DNA of 64,000 bases from DASXMT01 sp963755985 (lineage in GTDB: Bacteria; Actinomycetota; Acidimicrobiia; Acidimicrobiales; RAAP-2). The notes beneath the pieces are model-generated. The model ran no database searches. It was not told the DNA's origin and worked only from the letters and a program-made list of their open reading frames with translations. Of the stretch, positions 26,061 through 35,725 are shown in pieces. The position numbers were made by a program, and so were the translations under genes. Each line of letters opens with the position of its first letter. The first letter of the stretch is position 1. Location of the stretch: NCBI GenBank assembly GCA_963755985.1, contig CAVWLO010000001.1, forward strand, positions 717,951 to 781,950, read 5' to 3'.

Positions 26061-26608
26061 CGGGCCGCCGCCCACGGCTCGACCGCGGCTACGAGGCGCG
26101 GCCACCGGTCATCCCAAGCCGTGCCGATCGGCCGGATGGTGATCGAACGAGCGTCCTCGTTCGCCCCGGCATCGTTCGTCGAGCCCTCGGCGGAGGGGCC
26201 GGGAACGATGGTGACGGTCAGCGATCCGGCACCGAGGATGGGCTCGGCCACGTCGCCCCATTCCACCACGGCGACGCCACCATCCTCGACCAGCTCGCCC
26301 AGCCCCAGGTCGACGATCTCCTGGAGGTGCTCGAGGCGGTAGACGTCGGCGTGGAACAGCGTCCGGACCGTTCCGGTCCCGGTGCGGTACTGCCGGACCA
26401 GGGCGAACGTCGGGCTGGTGATGGTCTCGCACACCCCGAGACCGCGACCGAACCCCTGGGCGAAGGCGGTCTTGCCCGCCCCCAGGTCCCCGGCCAACAA
26501 CACGATGTCCCCGGGGACGCAGAGTCGGGCCAGAGCGGTGGCCACTAAGCGGGTCCCGTCCACGTCGGCCGTGATGCAGTGCAACGCCAAGGGTACGGGG
26601 CCGGTCAT
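26057..26608 (-). CDS. tsaE: tRNA threonylcarbamoyladenosine biosynthesis ATPase TsaE
   Basis: A 183-residue P-loop ATPase needed for t6A formation by the TsaB-TsaD complex. Walker A is LLAGDLGAGKTAFAQGFGRG, followed by TSPTFALVRQYR and the FHADVYRLEHLQEIVDLGL segment (His/Asp of the active site); WG appears in VVEWGDVAEP. The ATG at 26608 overlaps the stop codon of the uracil-DNA glycosylase gene (ATGA). The frame is open further upstream but that is the shadow of the neighbouring gene. Confidence 0.95.
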   Translation of the reverse strand: MTGPVPLALHCITADVDGTRLVATALARLCVPGDIVLLAGDLGAGKTAFAQGFGRGLGVCETITSPTFALVRQYRTGTGTVRTLFHADVYRLEHLQEIVDLGLGELVEDGGVAVVEWGDVAEPILGAGSLTVTIVPGPSAEGSTNDAGANEDARSITIRPIGTAWDDRWPRLVAAVEPWAAAR

Positions 26609-27174
26609 GGCGACCAGCCGAGGAGCCGCTTGGCCCGGATCAGATCGGCACGCATCTCGGCCACGACCGCACCTCCAGAGCGCAATGCGGCGGCCGGATG
26701 GTAGGTGGGGACCAGGTGGCCACGCCCGAACGGGTACGAGCGTCCCCGGACCGTTCGGATGCCGTCGGTCGTCTCGAGAAGGAGTTTCATGGCGAAGTTC
26801 CCCAGGGTGACCACGACGGTGGGCTGGATGAGATCGAGCTGGGCAGTCAGATACGGACGGCAGGTGGCGATCTCGATCGGTCGCGGGTCGCGGTTGTCCG
26901 GAGGGCGGCACTTGACCACGTTGGCGATGTAGCAGGCGCTGCGGTCGATGCCGAGCTCCTCGGCCATCAACCGATCGAGCAGCTTGCCCGATCGGCCCAC
27001 GAAGGGCTCGCCTTGGAGATCCTCGTCCCTCCCCGGAGCCTCCCCCACGAACACCAACTCGGCCTCTGGTGCCCCTACCCCGAAGACCACCTGGGTGCGG
27101 TGCTCCGACAAAGGGCATCGGGTACACGTCGATGCCTCCCGGGCGAGGTCGGCCAGTGCGGTCGGCTCGGCCAC
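26605..27174 (-). CDS. Family 4 uracil-DNA glycosylase (4Fe-4S)
   Basis: A 189-residue iron-sulfur uracil-DNA glycosylase that removes uracil from DNA in base excision repair. The cluster cysteines are visible: CTRC at 17-20, the Cys of VVKCRPPDNRDPRP, and that of TCRPYL. The active-site motif GEAPGRDEDLQGEPFVGRSG is that of family 4 rather than family 5, and the second motif is VPTYHPAAALR. It is common in actinobacteria as a second UDG. Its stop codon overlaps the tsaE start. Confidence 0.93.
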   Translation of the reverse strand: MAEPTALADLAREASTCTRCPLSEHRTQVVFGVGAPEAELVFVGEAPGRDEDLQGEPFVGRSGKLLDRLMAEELGIDRSACYIANVVKCRPPDNRDPRPIEIATCRPYLTAQLDLIQPTVVVTLGNFAMKLLLETTDGIRTVRGRSYPFGRGHLVPTYHPAAALRSGGAVVAEMRADLIRAKRLLGWSP

Positions 27175-27205
27175 GGGCGAATCGTACCGCCACCGGGCCG
27201 GCGTC

Positions 27206-27368
27206 CGTTCGGCCGGCCACCGTTCGGCCGGCCACCGTCGAGCCCGGGCAGCCCCGACGGTGGAACCGGGGTCAGCTCGGGGGCGGAGCGCGTCACCCCG
27301 GGAGTCAGGCAGCCCCGGAGGAGGGGTCGGGCGCGCCGGAGGGGTTAGGCAGCCCCGGAGGAGGGGTC
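27206..27368. repeat. Short direct repeats between the glycosylase and the alpha/beta hydrolase genes
   Basis: Two repeat sets occupy the 192-base gap. CGTTCGGCCGGCCAC occurs twice in tandem at 27206-27235. A 22-base block AGGCAGCCCCGGAGGAGGGG plus TC occurs at 27307-27328 and again at 27347-27368 (period 40, with similar flanks). The right-hand copy reaches into the stop codon of the hydrolase gene, so it appears to be a duplication of that gene's 3' end. Confidence 0.85.
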
Positions 27369-28395
27369 AGGCTGCGCCGGAAGTTGCCTGGACCGAGACC
27401 GAGAAATCGTGGAGCAGCCCGTTGAGCTCATCCGGCCGCTCGAGCATGACCATGTGGCCGCACCCGGGCAGGACCCGGAGGACGGCGTCGGGTATGGCGG
27501 CAGCCATCCGGCGAGCGTGGAACGGGGGTAGGAGGACGTCGCGGGAACCGGCCACGATCCGGGTGGGGAGCCTGATCTCGCCGAGGCGGGCCCGCACGTC
27601 GTAGCCGACCAACGAGACCAGGAGATCGGCCATGGCGCTGGGCGACATGGCCGAGGTCAGCGAACGGGTCAGCTCCAAGTCGAGCGCGGTCGGCCTCGAG
27701 CCGAAGGCCAGCCTGATGGCCCACGAAGCGAGGTCCTCGCCCGGGAGCAACCCCCACCCGCGCCGCTCGGCCGAAGCCAGGGTCCGAGCGGTCAGCGCCG
27801 TCATCCTGCCCGTCACCAGCGGCCACAGGGGCACGCCGGTGACCGGGCCGGCTGTCGTAGCCACCAGGACCAGGCCGGCCACGTGCTGGGCCACGAGGTC
27901 CGGATCGTCCAACGCGGCGATCAGCGAGACCATGCCCCCCATCGAGTGGCCGACCAGGACGGCATCGACCACCGCCAGGCTGTCGAGGACATCGAGGGTG
28001 TCCCGGGCCAGGCGATCGAATGTGTACCGGTCGGAACCGGCGACCGACGGGCCATGGCCCCGCTGGTCGATGGCGATGACCCGATGGCGATCGGCCAACG
28101 CCGTGAACTGCCGGACCCAGACTGCGCCCGACAGCGTCACCCCGTGGACCAGCACGATCGGAGGCCCGGCACCCAGCTCCACCGCGTGGATCATCCCGCC
28201 GTCGCCGGTGGCCACGTCGTGGTGGGTGAGATCGTTGACCATCCGCAGACCGGCGCTGGCCAGCGCCTCCTCGGTCGCCCGCCAGCGGCGCGTCCAGTGC
28301 CGCTGGGCGACAAAGGCTCCGCCCGCGGCCAGAGCGGTTGCCGCCGCGCCCACGGCGACCAGGCGGCCGGACGGCCGGGTGAACGATCGGCTCAT
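27367..28395 (-). CDS. Alpha/beta hydrolase fold protein
   Basis: A 342-residue protein with an N-terminal basic stretch and one hydrophobic segment (VAVGAAATALAAGGAFVA), then a complete alpha/beta hydrolase domain. The oxyanion motif is PPIVLVHGVTLSG, the nucleophile elbow VLVGHSMGGMVSL, the acid is probably the Asp of IVAGSRDVLLPP, and the His is in LPGCGHMVMLERPDEL. It could be an esterase, haloperoxidase-like enzyme or lipase; the substrate cannot be told. The N-terminal segment suggests a membrane anchor or signal. Its ATG overlaps the alr stop codon (ATGA). Confidence 0.85.
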   Translation of the reverse strand: MSRSFTRPSGRLVAVGAAATALAAGGAFVAQRHWTRRWRATEEALASAGLRMVNDLTHHDVATGDGGMIHAVELGAGPPIVLVHGVTLSGAVWVRQFTALADRHRVIAIDQRGHGPSVAGSDRYTFDRLARDTLDVLDSLAVVDAVLVGHSMGGMVSLIAALDDPDLVAQHVAGLVLVATTAGPVTGVPLWPLVTGRMTALTARTLASAERRGWGLLPGEDLASWAIRLAFGSRPTALDLELTRSLTSAMSPSAMADLLVSLVGYDVRARLGEIRLPTRIVAGSRDVLLPPFHARRMAAAIPDAVLRVLPGCGHMVMLERPDELNGLLHDFSVSVQATSGAA

Positions 28396-29564
28396 GTGGC
28401 CACCCGGGGCACCCGGGGACCGATGGCGCACAGCACCTCGTAGTTGATGGTCCCCAGCAGTTCGGCCCACTCCGCTGCCGTCACTGTCGCGTCGTCCTGG
28501 CGCCCGAGTAGGACGACCTCGTCTCCGACGGCCGGCGCCGTCGGCCCGGGCGGCCCACAGTCGATGACGATCTGGTCCATGGTGACCATGCCGGCCAGCG
28601 GGCGCCGGACTCCCCCCACCAGCACCTGGCCGCCGCGCTCGAACAGGCGCCGCGGCACCCCGTCGGCATACCCGATGGGAGCGGTGGCCACCACCGATCG
28701 CTCGGCCAGGGCGCGGTGGCGGCCGTAGGACGGCCGCTCGCCACCATCGAGCTCCCGGACGTAGCTGACCCGGGCCTTCAGTGAGAGGGCCGGCTGCAGT
28801 CGGCCACCCCCGATGGCCTCGGCCAGGACCGCACGGTGGTCTGGGTGGGGAAGCTCCCCGTAGACGGCAATGCCGCAGCGGACCAAATCGCGTCGGGCAC
28901 CGGGGTGGGCGATGGTCCCGGCCGAGTTGGCCGCGTGGACGAGCGCGGGGCGGTGACCAGCGGCGGCCAGCTCGGCCAAACAGGCGTCGAAGCGGTCGAG
29001 TTGTTCCCGGGTGAAGGCCCGGTCCTCTTCCGTCCGTCCGTCGGCCACGGCCAGGTGGGTCCACACCCCCTGGAGGACCAGGCTCTCCTGGGCGCCGACC
29101 AGCTCGGCCAGAGAGGCCGCCTCGGAGGGGTCGGCACCGACTCGGTGCATGCCCGTGTCGACCTTGAGGTGCACGTCGACCCGGTCCCGGCTCCGGTCAG
29201 CGGCCGACGCGGCCGCGGCCGCCACTGCTCGGATCCCCCGCCGCGTGTACACGGTGGGGACCAGCTTCCGCGCCACCGCCTCTTCGACGGCATCGAGCGG
29301 TGGTTCGGAGAGAAGCAGGATGGGCGCGTCGATACCCGCCTCGCGCAAGACCACGCCCTCTTCGACCAGGGCCACGGCCAACCAGGTGGCCCCGCCCTCC
29401 AGCGCGGCGCGGGCCACGTCCACCGATCCGTGCCCATAGCCGTCCGCCTTGACCACGGCGCTCAACGCCGCCGGTGCGGCCAGTTCCGCCAACAGGGCAG
29501 CGTTGTGCCGGATGGCCCCGAGATCTATCTCGGCCCACGCCGGGCGCCAATGCCCCTTACCCAT
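28392..29564 (-). CDS. alr: Alanine racemase Alr
   Basis: A 390-residue PLP enzyme making D-alanine for peptidoglycan. The PLP lysine lies in LSAVVKADGYGHGSVDVARA, the catalytic Tyr region in VSYVRELDGGERPSYGRH, and the C-terminal barrel in VATAPIGYADGVPRRL and AGMVTMDQIVID. The ATG at 29564 is the last of four ATG triplets spaced 16 bases apart in a tandem repeat (29556-29619); only this one leads directly into the conserved HWRPAWAEIDLGAIRHN. The neighbouring nnr, acpS, glmS and glmM genes put it in a cell-wall precursor and housekeeping block. Confidence 0.95.
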   Translation of the reverse strand: MGKGHWRPAWAEIDLGAIRHNAALLAELAAPAALSAVVKADGYGHGSVDVARAALEGGATWLAVALVEEGVVLREAGIDAPILLLSEPPLDAVEEAVARKLVPTVYTRRGIRAVAAAAASAADRSRDRVDVHLKVDTGMHRVGADPSEAASLAELVGAQESLVLQGVWTHLAVADGRTEEDRAFTREQLDRFDACLAELAAAGHRPALVHAANSAGTIAHPGARRDLVRCGIAVYGELPHPDHRAVLAEAIGGGRLQPALSLKARVSYVRELDGGERPSYGRHRALAERSVVATAPIGYADGVPRRLFERGGQVLVGGVRRPLAGMVTMDQIVIDCGPPGPTAPAVGDEVVLLGRQDDATVTAAEWAELLGTINYEVLCAIGPRVPRVAT

Positions 29565-29619
29565 CTCGGAACTTACCCATCTCGGAACTTACCCATCTCG
29601 GAACCTATCCATGTCGGAT
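29556..29619 (-). repeat. 16-base tandem repeat multiplying the alr translation start
   Basis: The unit, read on the minus strand, is TTCCGAGATGGGTAAG. Three exact copies (29603-29588, 29587-29572, 29571-29556) and a degenerate fourth (29619-29604) run from the nnr stop codon into alr. Each copy carries an ATG and the first codons of alr; the copy nearest the gene provides the real start. Because 16 is not a multiple of three, the repeated ATGs lie in different frames. Confidence 0.95.
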
Positions 29620-31020
29620 CGGGGAACCGCCCGCCGGCCCGTGGGCCCGAGATCCGATGGCCGATCGGGCCTGGGACAGGACGCCCGAGACCAGCAGGGG
29701 GAGATCGCCGGCGACGAGCCCTTCGACCGCCCCGTTGGCGGCGGCACGACCGTGGACATGGGCGGCCAGACCGGCCGCTTCGAGCGGGGACACCCCCCGG
29801 GCGATGAAGGCGCCGATCACGCCGGAGAGGACGTCGCCCGTTCCCGCCGTGGCCAGCGCCGGCGTTCCTGCCAGTCCGAGCACGACCCGGCCCCCGGGCT
29901 CGGCCACCGCGGTGGTCGTCCCCTTGACCAGGGCCACCGCCCCCGATGCTTCGGCCAGGTGGCGGGCGGCGGCGATCCGATCGGGCCCCGGTGCCCGCCC
30001 TGCCAGTCGCCGGTACTCGCCGTCGTGGGGAGTGAGCACCACCGTCGACACGGACGAAAGGGGGGCCTCCATTTCCCCCAATGCGAAGAGTCCGTCAGCG
30101 TCGACGACGACCGGCACCGGCGAGCGGGCCACCAGCTGCCGGAGATCGGCCGCCGTGGACCCGTCCCGCCCGAGGCCCGGGCCCACCACCACCACCTGGC
30201 ACCGCATCGCCTGGGACAAGGCCGCGTCGGCCCAGCCGGCCCGGGGCAGGGTCACGCTCACCGCTTCGGACGCCGGGGTCCGGCCCACATCGGCCCCCGG
30301 GAATGCCCAGCCGCACCATACCGGCCCCGGCCCGGTAGGCGGCCATGGCGCACATCCCCGCCGCCCCGGTCATGCCGGGTGACCCGGCCACCACCAGCAC
30401 GGCCGAGTTCCATTTGTGGTCCTCCCGCTCTCGGGCAGGGAGCAGGTCGACGATGTCGTCGTCGGTCATGGCCATCACCCGGGCGCCCTCGACGGGGAGG
30501 CCGATGTCGGCCACGGTGACCCGACCGGCAAACGCCGGCCCGTCCGCTTGGACCAGACCGGGCTTCAAGGCGGCGAAGGTCACCGTGCTGGTGGCGGGCA
30601 ACGGTGAGCCCGAGGCCACCCCCGAGTTGCCATCTATGCCCGACGGGATGTCCACCGCGAGCACCAGGGTCCCGGACGCCACCGTCGGTGACCGGTACTC
30701 GCCTCGGAAACCGGTGCCGAAGGCGGCGTCGATGACCAGGTCGGCTGCACCGAGCCCCGGGTGGTGCCACCGAGACGTCGACGACCTCGACCCGGGCGCC
30801 TCGACTGGCGGAGCAGCGAGGCCGCCACCCGGCCATCGGCGCCGTTGTTCCCCTTCCCGGCCACCACGACGATCCGGCGGCCGTAGGCCCCGCCCAACAA
30901 GCCCAACGCGGCCACGGCCACCGCCATGCCCGCCCGCCCCACCAGGACGTCGAGCGAGACGGAGGCCTGGGCCCGGGCGTCGATGGCCTGCATCTCGGCC
31001 ACGGTGAGCACGGGCTGCAC
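29605..31020 (-). CDS. nnr: Bifunctional NAD(P)H-hydrate epimerase/ADP-dependent dehydratase Nnr (frame broken by indels)
   Basis: A fused metabolite-repair enzyme of about 470 residues. NnrE (epimerase) begins at the GTG at 31020 with VLTVAEMQAIDARAQ and contains IVVVAGKGNNGADG; NnrD (dehydratase) contains HKWNSAVLVVAGSPGMTGAA, VVVVGPGLGRDGS and the ATP/active-site ALATAGTGDVLSGV. The product is spread over three frames with shifts near 30812, 30762 and 30295, each consistent with one extra base. Conserved sequence resumes exactly across every break, so I infer sequencing error. It repairs hydrated NADH/NADPH. The stop codon lies in the first copy of the alr repeat. Confidence 0.85.
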
Positions 31021-31022
31021 GG

Positions 31023-31467
31023 TCAGGCCCCGTCCCCCGGGCTGGCGTCCCGATACCACCGGGCCGGTCCCCCTCGGCCAGCACCGAGGCCATGGCCACC
31101 GAGTCGGTATGGGTCAACGACAGGTGCCAGCGGTCGACGCCGGCAGCCCGGGCGGCAGATCCTCGGCCGCGCCCGACAGGGCCAGGTGCGGGCGGCCCGA
31201 GCCCCGAGCGCACCACTTCGACGTCGACGAAGGAGAAGGCCCCCAGGCCGACGCCGAGCGCCTTCATCGTGGCCTCTTTGGCCGCGAACCGGGTGGCCAA
31301 CCGGGCCGTCGGGTCGGCTGCCCGGGACGCATAGGCCCGCTCATCGTCGGTGAACAGGCGGGAGGTGAGCCGGGGCCGGCGAGCCGAACAGCGTCCCGGA
31401 ACCGGTGCAGGTCGACTGCATCGACGCCGATCCCCACCACCGTGCCGCTGCCTGGTCCCCCCGTCAC
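31023..31467 (-). CDS. acpS: Holo-[acyl-carrier-protein] synthase AcpS (frame broken by indels)
   Basis: A phosphopantetheinyl transferase that activates acyl carrier protein. The N-terminus VVGIGVDAVDLHRFRDAV (magnesium-binding Asp) is in one frame, and LATRFAAKEATMKALGVGLG plus VDRWHLSLTHTDSVAMASV are in another. At least four indels are needed: a missing base near 31380, a compensating pair near 31190 and 31159 (turning an expected HLALSG-type strand into a basic stretch), and one more before the TGA at 31025-31023. The GTG at 31467 overlaps the glmS stop as GTGA; an internal GTG at the start of VVGIGVD is also possible. Length about 148 residues. Confidence 0.8.
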
Positions 31468-33326
31468 TCGACGGTGACGACCTTGGCCAGGTTCCGCGGC
31501 CGGTCCACGTCGTGCCCGTGGAGGCGGGCCAGCGAGTAGGCGAAGAGCTGCAGGGGGACCACGTCGACGATCGGGGCGAACAGCTGGTGCGTCTGGGGCA
31601 CCCACAGCACGGCGTCGGCCTGGCCCGCCGTCTCGTCGTCGCCGTCGTTGGCCACCAGCACCACCGTCGCCCCTCGGCTCTTCACCTCTTCGACGTTGGA
31701 CATCATCTTCTCCCACAGGCTGGTGCGGGTGGCCACCCCGATCACAACCGTTCCCGGTTCGACCAGGGCTATCGGCCCGTGCTTCAGCTCGCCGGCGGGG
31801 AAGCCCTTCGGCACGCAGGTAGGAGAGCTCCTTCAGCTTGAGCGACCCTTCGAGGGCGACAGGGTAGCCGACGTGGCGCCCGAGGAAGATGAAGGACGCC
31901 GAGTCGCGGTAGGCGGCGGGCCACCTCCTCCACGCGGCCGCCCGGCTCATCGCCGACTCCACCTTGGCGGGAAGGTCGCCCATGGCCGCCAACAGGTCAA
32001 GGGCCTCGGCCGGGTACAGCGTTCCCCTCAGTTGGGCCAGGTACAGGGCCAGGATCTCGAGCGCAGTGATCTGGGCCAGGTGGGTCTTGGTGGCGGCGAC
32101 GCCGATCTCCGGGCCGGCCCGGGTATAGAGGACGGCGTCGGCCTCCCGGGCCATCGACGAGTCGACGACGTTGGAGATGACCAGGACCTTGGCGTTCCAT
32201 CGCCGGGCCTCGCGGAGGGCCTCGGAGCGTGTCCACCGTCTCGCCCGACTGGCTCACGCCGATCACCAGGGTGTGGGAGTCGAGCACCGGGTCCCGATAG
32301 CGGAACTCACTGGCGATGTCGATCTCCACGGGCAGGCGGGCCCAGTGCTCGATTGCGTACTTGGCCATGAGCCCGGCGTGGTAACTGCTCCCGCAGGCCA
32401 CGATGAAGATCTTGTCCACCGAGCGCAGCTCGTCGTCGGAGAGCCGCATCTCGTCGAGGGCCAGGGGCCGTCAGGGAGCTGACCGCCCGAGCAGGGTGTC
32501 GGCCACCGCCCGGGGCTGCTCGTGCATCTCCTTGCTCATGTAATCGTCGTAGCCGTCCTTACGGGCGGCATCGAGGTCCCATTCCACGCTGAGCGGCTTG
32601 GGCGAGATCTCGGTGCCGTCCATGGTGGTCACCCGGATGGCCCCCGGCCGCAGCTCGGCGACCTCGTCGTCCTCGAGGAGCGAAGAAGGTACGGGTCCGG
32701 CCCAACAGCGCGGGGATGTCCGAGGCCAGGAAGGCCTCGGTGTCGGTTCACGCCCATGATGAGCGGCGACACCCGGCGGGCGGCCACGATGAGGTCGGGC
32801 TCGTCACGGCTGACCACGGCCAGGGCGAAGGCCCCCCGGACCCGGCGGAGGGCGGCACGGACGGCGCCGACCAGGCCACCGGCCGGGTTGAGGAGAAGGG
32901 CCGATTCGACCAGGTGGGCCAGCACCTCGGTGTCGGTCTCGGACTCCAGATCGTGCTCCACCTTGAAGAGCTCGTCTGAAAGCTCGTGGTGGTTCTCGAT
33001 GATCCCGTTGTGGATCAGGGCGATGCGGCCGGTGCAGTCCACGTGAGGATGGGCGTTGGTCACCGACGGTCGGCCGTGGGTGGCCCAACGGGTGTGGCCG
33101 ATGCCGGTGATCGCCAGACGTTGGGGCCATGGCTGCTTGTTTGGTCAGCTCGTTGAGCGACCGGGTGCCGTGGGCCGCCCGGCCCCGCCACAGGCTGCCA
33201 TCGCCACTCCCGGGGGACCAGGGCGATGCCGGCGGAGTCATAGCCGCGGTACTCCAGCCGGGACAGGCCTTCGAGCAGGACGTCGAGTGTGTCGTCGCTG
33301 CCGGTCACGCCGATGATGCCGCACAT
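31464..33326 (-). CDS. glmS: Glutamine-fructose-6-phosphate aminotransferase GlmS (frame broken by many indels)
   Basis: Makes glucosamine-6-phosphate for peptidoglycan. The ATG at 33326 gives MCGIIGVTGSDDTLDVLLEG with the N-terminal catalytic Cys. Further on, in different frames, are RIALIHNGIIENHHELSDEL, the isomerase SIS domains DKIFIVACGSSYHAGLMAKY and LVIGVSQSGETVDTL, GVAATKTHLAQITALEIL and the C-terminus GFPAGELKHGPIALVEPG to RPRNLAKVVTVE. Frame changes occur near 33.21, 33.12, 32.74, 32.68, 32.23 and 31.81 kb, with compensating pairs near 32.48 and 31.92 kb. Total span fits a normal about 620-residue enzyme, so the gene is probably intact in the organism. Confidence 0.9.
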
Positions 33327-33413
33327 GGGCTACGAGGCTACCTGTACGGCAGGCCGTGACCACGCGCTCGCCGGGCAGGCCGGCGTCACGCCCGGTGGCC
33401 GTCGGCCGGTGGG

Positions 33414-34783
33414 TCAACCCGGCGTGGCCGCCGCCGCCTGGAGCTCGTAGGCGACCAGGGCGCTCAGGCGTTGGGCGATCTCCTCGGCCACGCCCTCGCC
33501 GGCCGCCTCGACCATCACCCGGACCAGGGGTTCGGTCCCGCTGGGCCGGAGCAGCACCCGGCCGGTCTCGGACAGGCGCTCCTGCTCCTCCGCCACCGCC
33601 GACCAGACGGCGTCGGCGCCGGCCAGCAGCTCGGTGTTGGGCACGGGCACGTTGACCAGCACCTGGGGCACCCGGATGATCAGGCCCGAGACCAGCTCGT
33701 CGAGGGGCTTGCCCACCCGGGTGACCAAGTCGGCCAGGACCAGCCCGGTCAGCAGGCCGTCGCCGGTCGTGGCCAGCTCGCCGGAACACGATGTGCCCGG
33801 ACTGTTCGCCACCGAGAGCCAGTCCGTCGACGTCGAGCGCGGCCAGGACGTGCCGGTCCCCGACCGGGGTCTCCTTCACCACGATGCCCCGCTCGGCCAT
33901 GGCCAGTCGGAAGCCCAGGTTGGTCATGACCGTGACCACCACGGTGTTTCCGGCCAGCAGCCCCCGATCGGCCAGGTCGACGGCGAAGAGGGCCAACAGC
34001 TCGTCTCCGCCGATGAGCGTCCCGGTGCGGTCGACGGCCAGCAGCCGGTCGGCGTCGCCGTCGAGGGCCAGGCCGAGGTCGGCAGTGGGCCAGCACGGCG
34101 GCAGCCAAGGTCTCGGTGTGGGTCGACCCGCATCCGGCGTTGATGTTGCTGCCGTCGGGGTCGGACTCCGATGACCACGACATCGGCTCCCAGCCGCTCG
34201 AAGACCTCCCCGGCCAGGGCGGAGGCGGCCCCGTTGGCGCAGTCGACGACGATGCCGCAACCCCTCGAACCGGCGACCCTCGATGCGATGCGACCAGGTG
34301 GTCGACATAGGCCTTTCCGGCATCGGCCTCAATGACCAGGCGACCCACGCCGTGCCCCTCGGGGTTCCTCGGACCGCGGACGGCCGGATCCAGGATGCTC
34401 ACCAACGCCTCCTCGATGGCCGTCTCCGTCTCGGTGGTCAACTTCACGCCCCCCCGGGCGAAGAGCTTGATGCCGTTGTCGGCAAAGGGATTGTGGGAGG
34501 CGGACACCACGGCAGCCGGGAGGTCGCGCTGGGCCGACATCCAGGCCAAGGCGGGCGTGGGCAGCACACCCACGTCGATCACGTCGGCGCCCTCGCCGGC
34601 CAGGCCGGCGGCCAGCGCCGCTTGGAGGAGCGGGCCCGAGCGCCGGGTGTCCCGACCCACGACGAAAGCCTCGGCAGGCAAGATGCGAGCCGTGGCTCGT
34701 CCGAGCGCGAAGACCAGCTCGGGAGTGAGCTCGGCGTTGGCGATGCCTCTGACGCCATCGGTGCCGAACCGGGCCTGGACCAT
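33414..34783 (-). CDS. glmM: Phosphoglucosamine mutase GlmM (frame broken by indels)
   Basis: Interconverts glucosamine-6-P and glucosamine-1-P, the step after GlmS. The ATG at 34783 starts VQARFGTDGVRGIANAELTP; the phosphoserine loop is VVSASHNPFADNGIKLF, the metal loop LGLALDGDADRLLAVD, the sugar loop ALGGEQSGHIVF and the C-terminal phosphate loop VLLRPSGTEPLVRVMVEAA. These lie in three frames with breaks near 34.29, 34.26, 34.16, 34.09 and 33.78 kb. The 1370-base span equals a normal about 450-residue enzyme. It starts 12 bases after the rpsI stop, an arrangement typical of actinobacteria. Confidence 0.9.
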
Positions 34784-34794
34784 GCGTTGGCGAA

Positions 34795-35190
34795 CTACCG
34801 CTTCGAGTACTGGGGCGCCTTGCGGGCCTTCTTCAAGCCGTACTTCTTGCTCTCCTTCTCCCGCGCGTCGCGGGTGAGGAATCCTGCCTTCTTCAAGGCG
34901 GCGCGGTGTTCGGGGTCGAGAGCGCAGAGGGCGCGGGCTATGCCCAGGCGGAAGGCACCGGCCTGGCCGGACACCCCGCCGCCGTCGATGGTGACGTCGA
35001 TGTTCCACAACTCGGACGTCTCGGTCAGCCGGAGGGGCTCGGTCACAATCATCCGGTGGGTGGCCGAGGTGAAGTAGTCCTCGAACTTGTGCTTGTTGAC
35101 AGTGATGGTTCCGTCTCCGGAACGGAACCGCACACGGGCGACCGCCTGTTTGCGGCGTCCGGTGGTCTGGCAGAGAGGGGTGTTGGCCAC
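34795..35190 (-). CDS. rpsI: Ribosomal protein S9 (uS9)
   Basis: A 131-residue small-subunit protein whose C-terminal tail contacts tRNA in the P site. Visible are GRRKQAVARVRFRSGDGTI, the VTIDGGGVSGQAGAFRLGIA motif and the basic end KKYGLKKARKAPQYSKR with the terminal Lys-Arg of the family. GTG start. It follows rplM by 36 bases, the usual rplM-rpsI pair. Confidence 0.98.
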   Translation of the reverse strand: MANTPLCQTTGRRKQAVARVRFRSGDGTITVNKHKFEDYFTSATHRMIVTEPLRLTETSELWNIDVTIDGGGVSGQAGAFRLGIARALCALDPEHRAALKKAGFLTRDAREKESKKYGLKKARKAPQYSKR

Positions 35191-35226
35191 GGGGAGCTCC
35201 TAGTCGTCTTTGTTCGGGTGCCGCGC

Positions 35227-35694
35227 TCAGGCCCCGCCGCGGGTCGAAGCCAGCCGGCGGGCGCCGGGCAGGTTCAACGGCGCGGGGGCCTGCGCAGCGT
35301 GAGGATGGTCGGGACCGGCGTAGACCTTCAGCTTCTCGAGCATCTGGCGGCCGAGCCGGTTCTTGGGCAGCATGCCCCGGATGGCGTTGCGCACCACCTC
35401 TTCGGGGCGGTCCTCCAACAGCCGGGCGTACGAGGTTGTGGTCAGCCCACCGGGATAGCCACTGTGCCGATGGGAGAGCTTGGAGTCGGCCTTGCCTGCG
35501 GTGAGCACCACCTTGGCGGCATTGATGACCACTACGTGGTCGCCGGTGTCGACGTGAGGGGCGAAGATCGGCTTGTGCTTGCCCCGCAGGATGGCGGCCA
35601 CCTCGGTGGACAGGCGGCCGAGGACCAGTTCGTCAGCGTCGACGAGGTGCCAGGCACGGGTGATGTCAGCGGGCTTCGGGGAGAACGTACGCAC
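35227..35694 (-). CDS. rplM: Ribosomal protein L13 (uL13)
   Basis: A 155-residue large-subunit assembly protein. It opens RTFSPKPADITRAWHLVDAD, then LGRLSTEVAAILRGKHKP, VVINAAKVVLTAGKADSK and AIRGMLPKNRLGRQMLEKL, all family hallmarks. The end (ARRLASTRGGA) is slightly extended. GTG start with no strong ribosome-binding site. First gene of the rplM-rpsI-glmM run; the 276-base gap upstream carries repeats. Confidence 0.98.
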   Translation of the reverse strand: MRTFSPKPADITRAWHLVDADELVLGRLSTEVAAILRGKHKPIFAPHVDTGDHVVVINAAKVVLTAGKADSKLSHRHSGYPGGLTTTSYARLLEDRPEEVVRNAIRGMLPKNRLGRQMLEKLKVYAGPDHPHAAQAPAPLNLPGARRLASTRGGA

Positions 35695-35725
35695 AAAAGA
35701 TCCTTGTTCGGTGATGCCGGGCTGT

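Noticed and set aside
29605..34783. Genuine pseudogenes for nnr, acpS, glmS and glmM
   Set aside because: Indels are clustered, often compensating, motifs are intact on both sides, and GlmS, GlmM and AcpS are normally essential.
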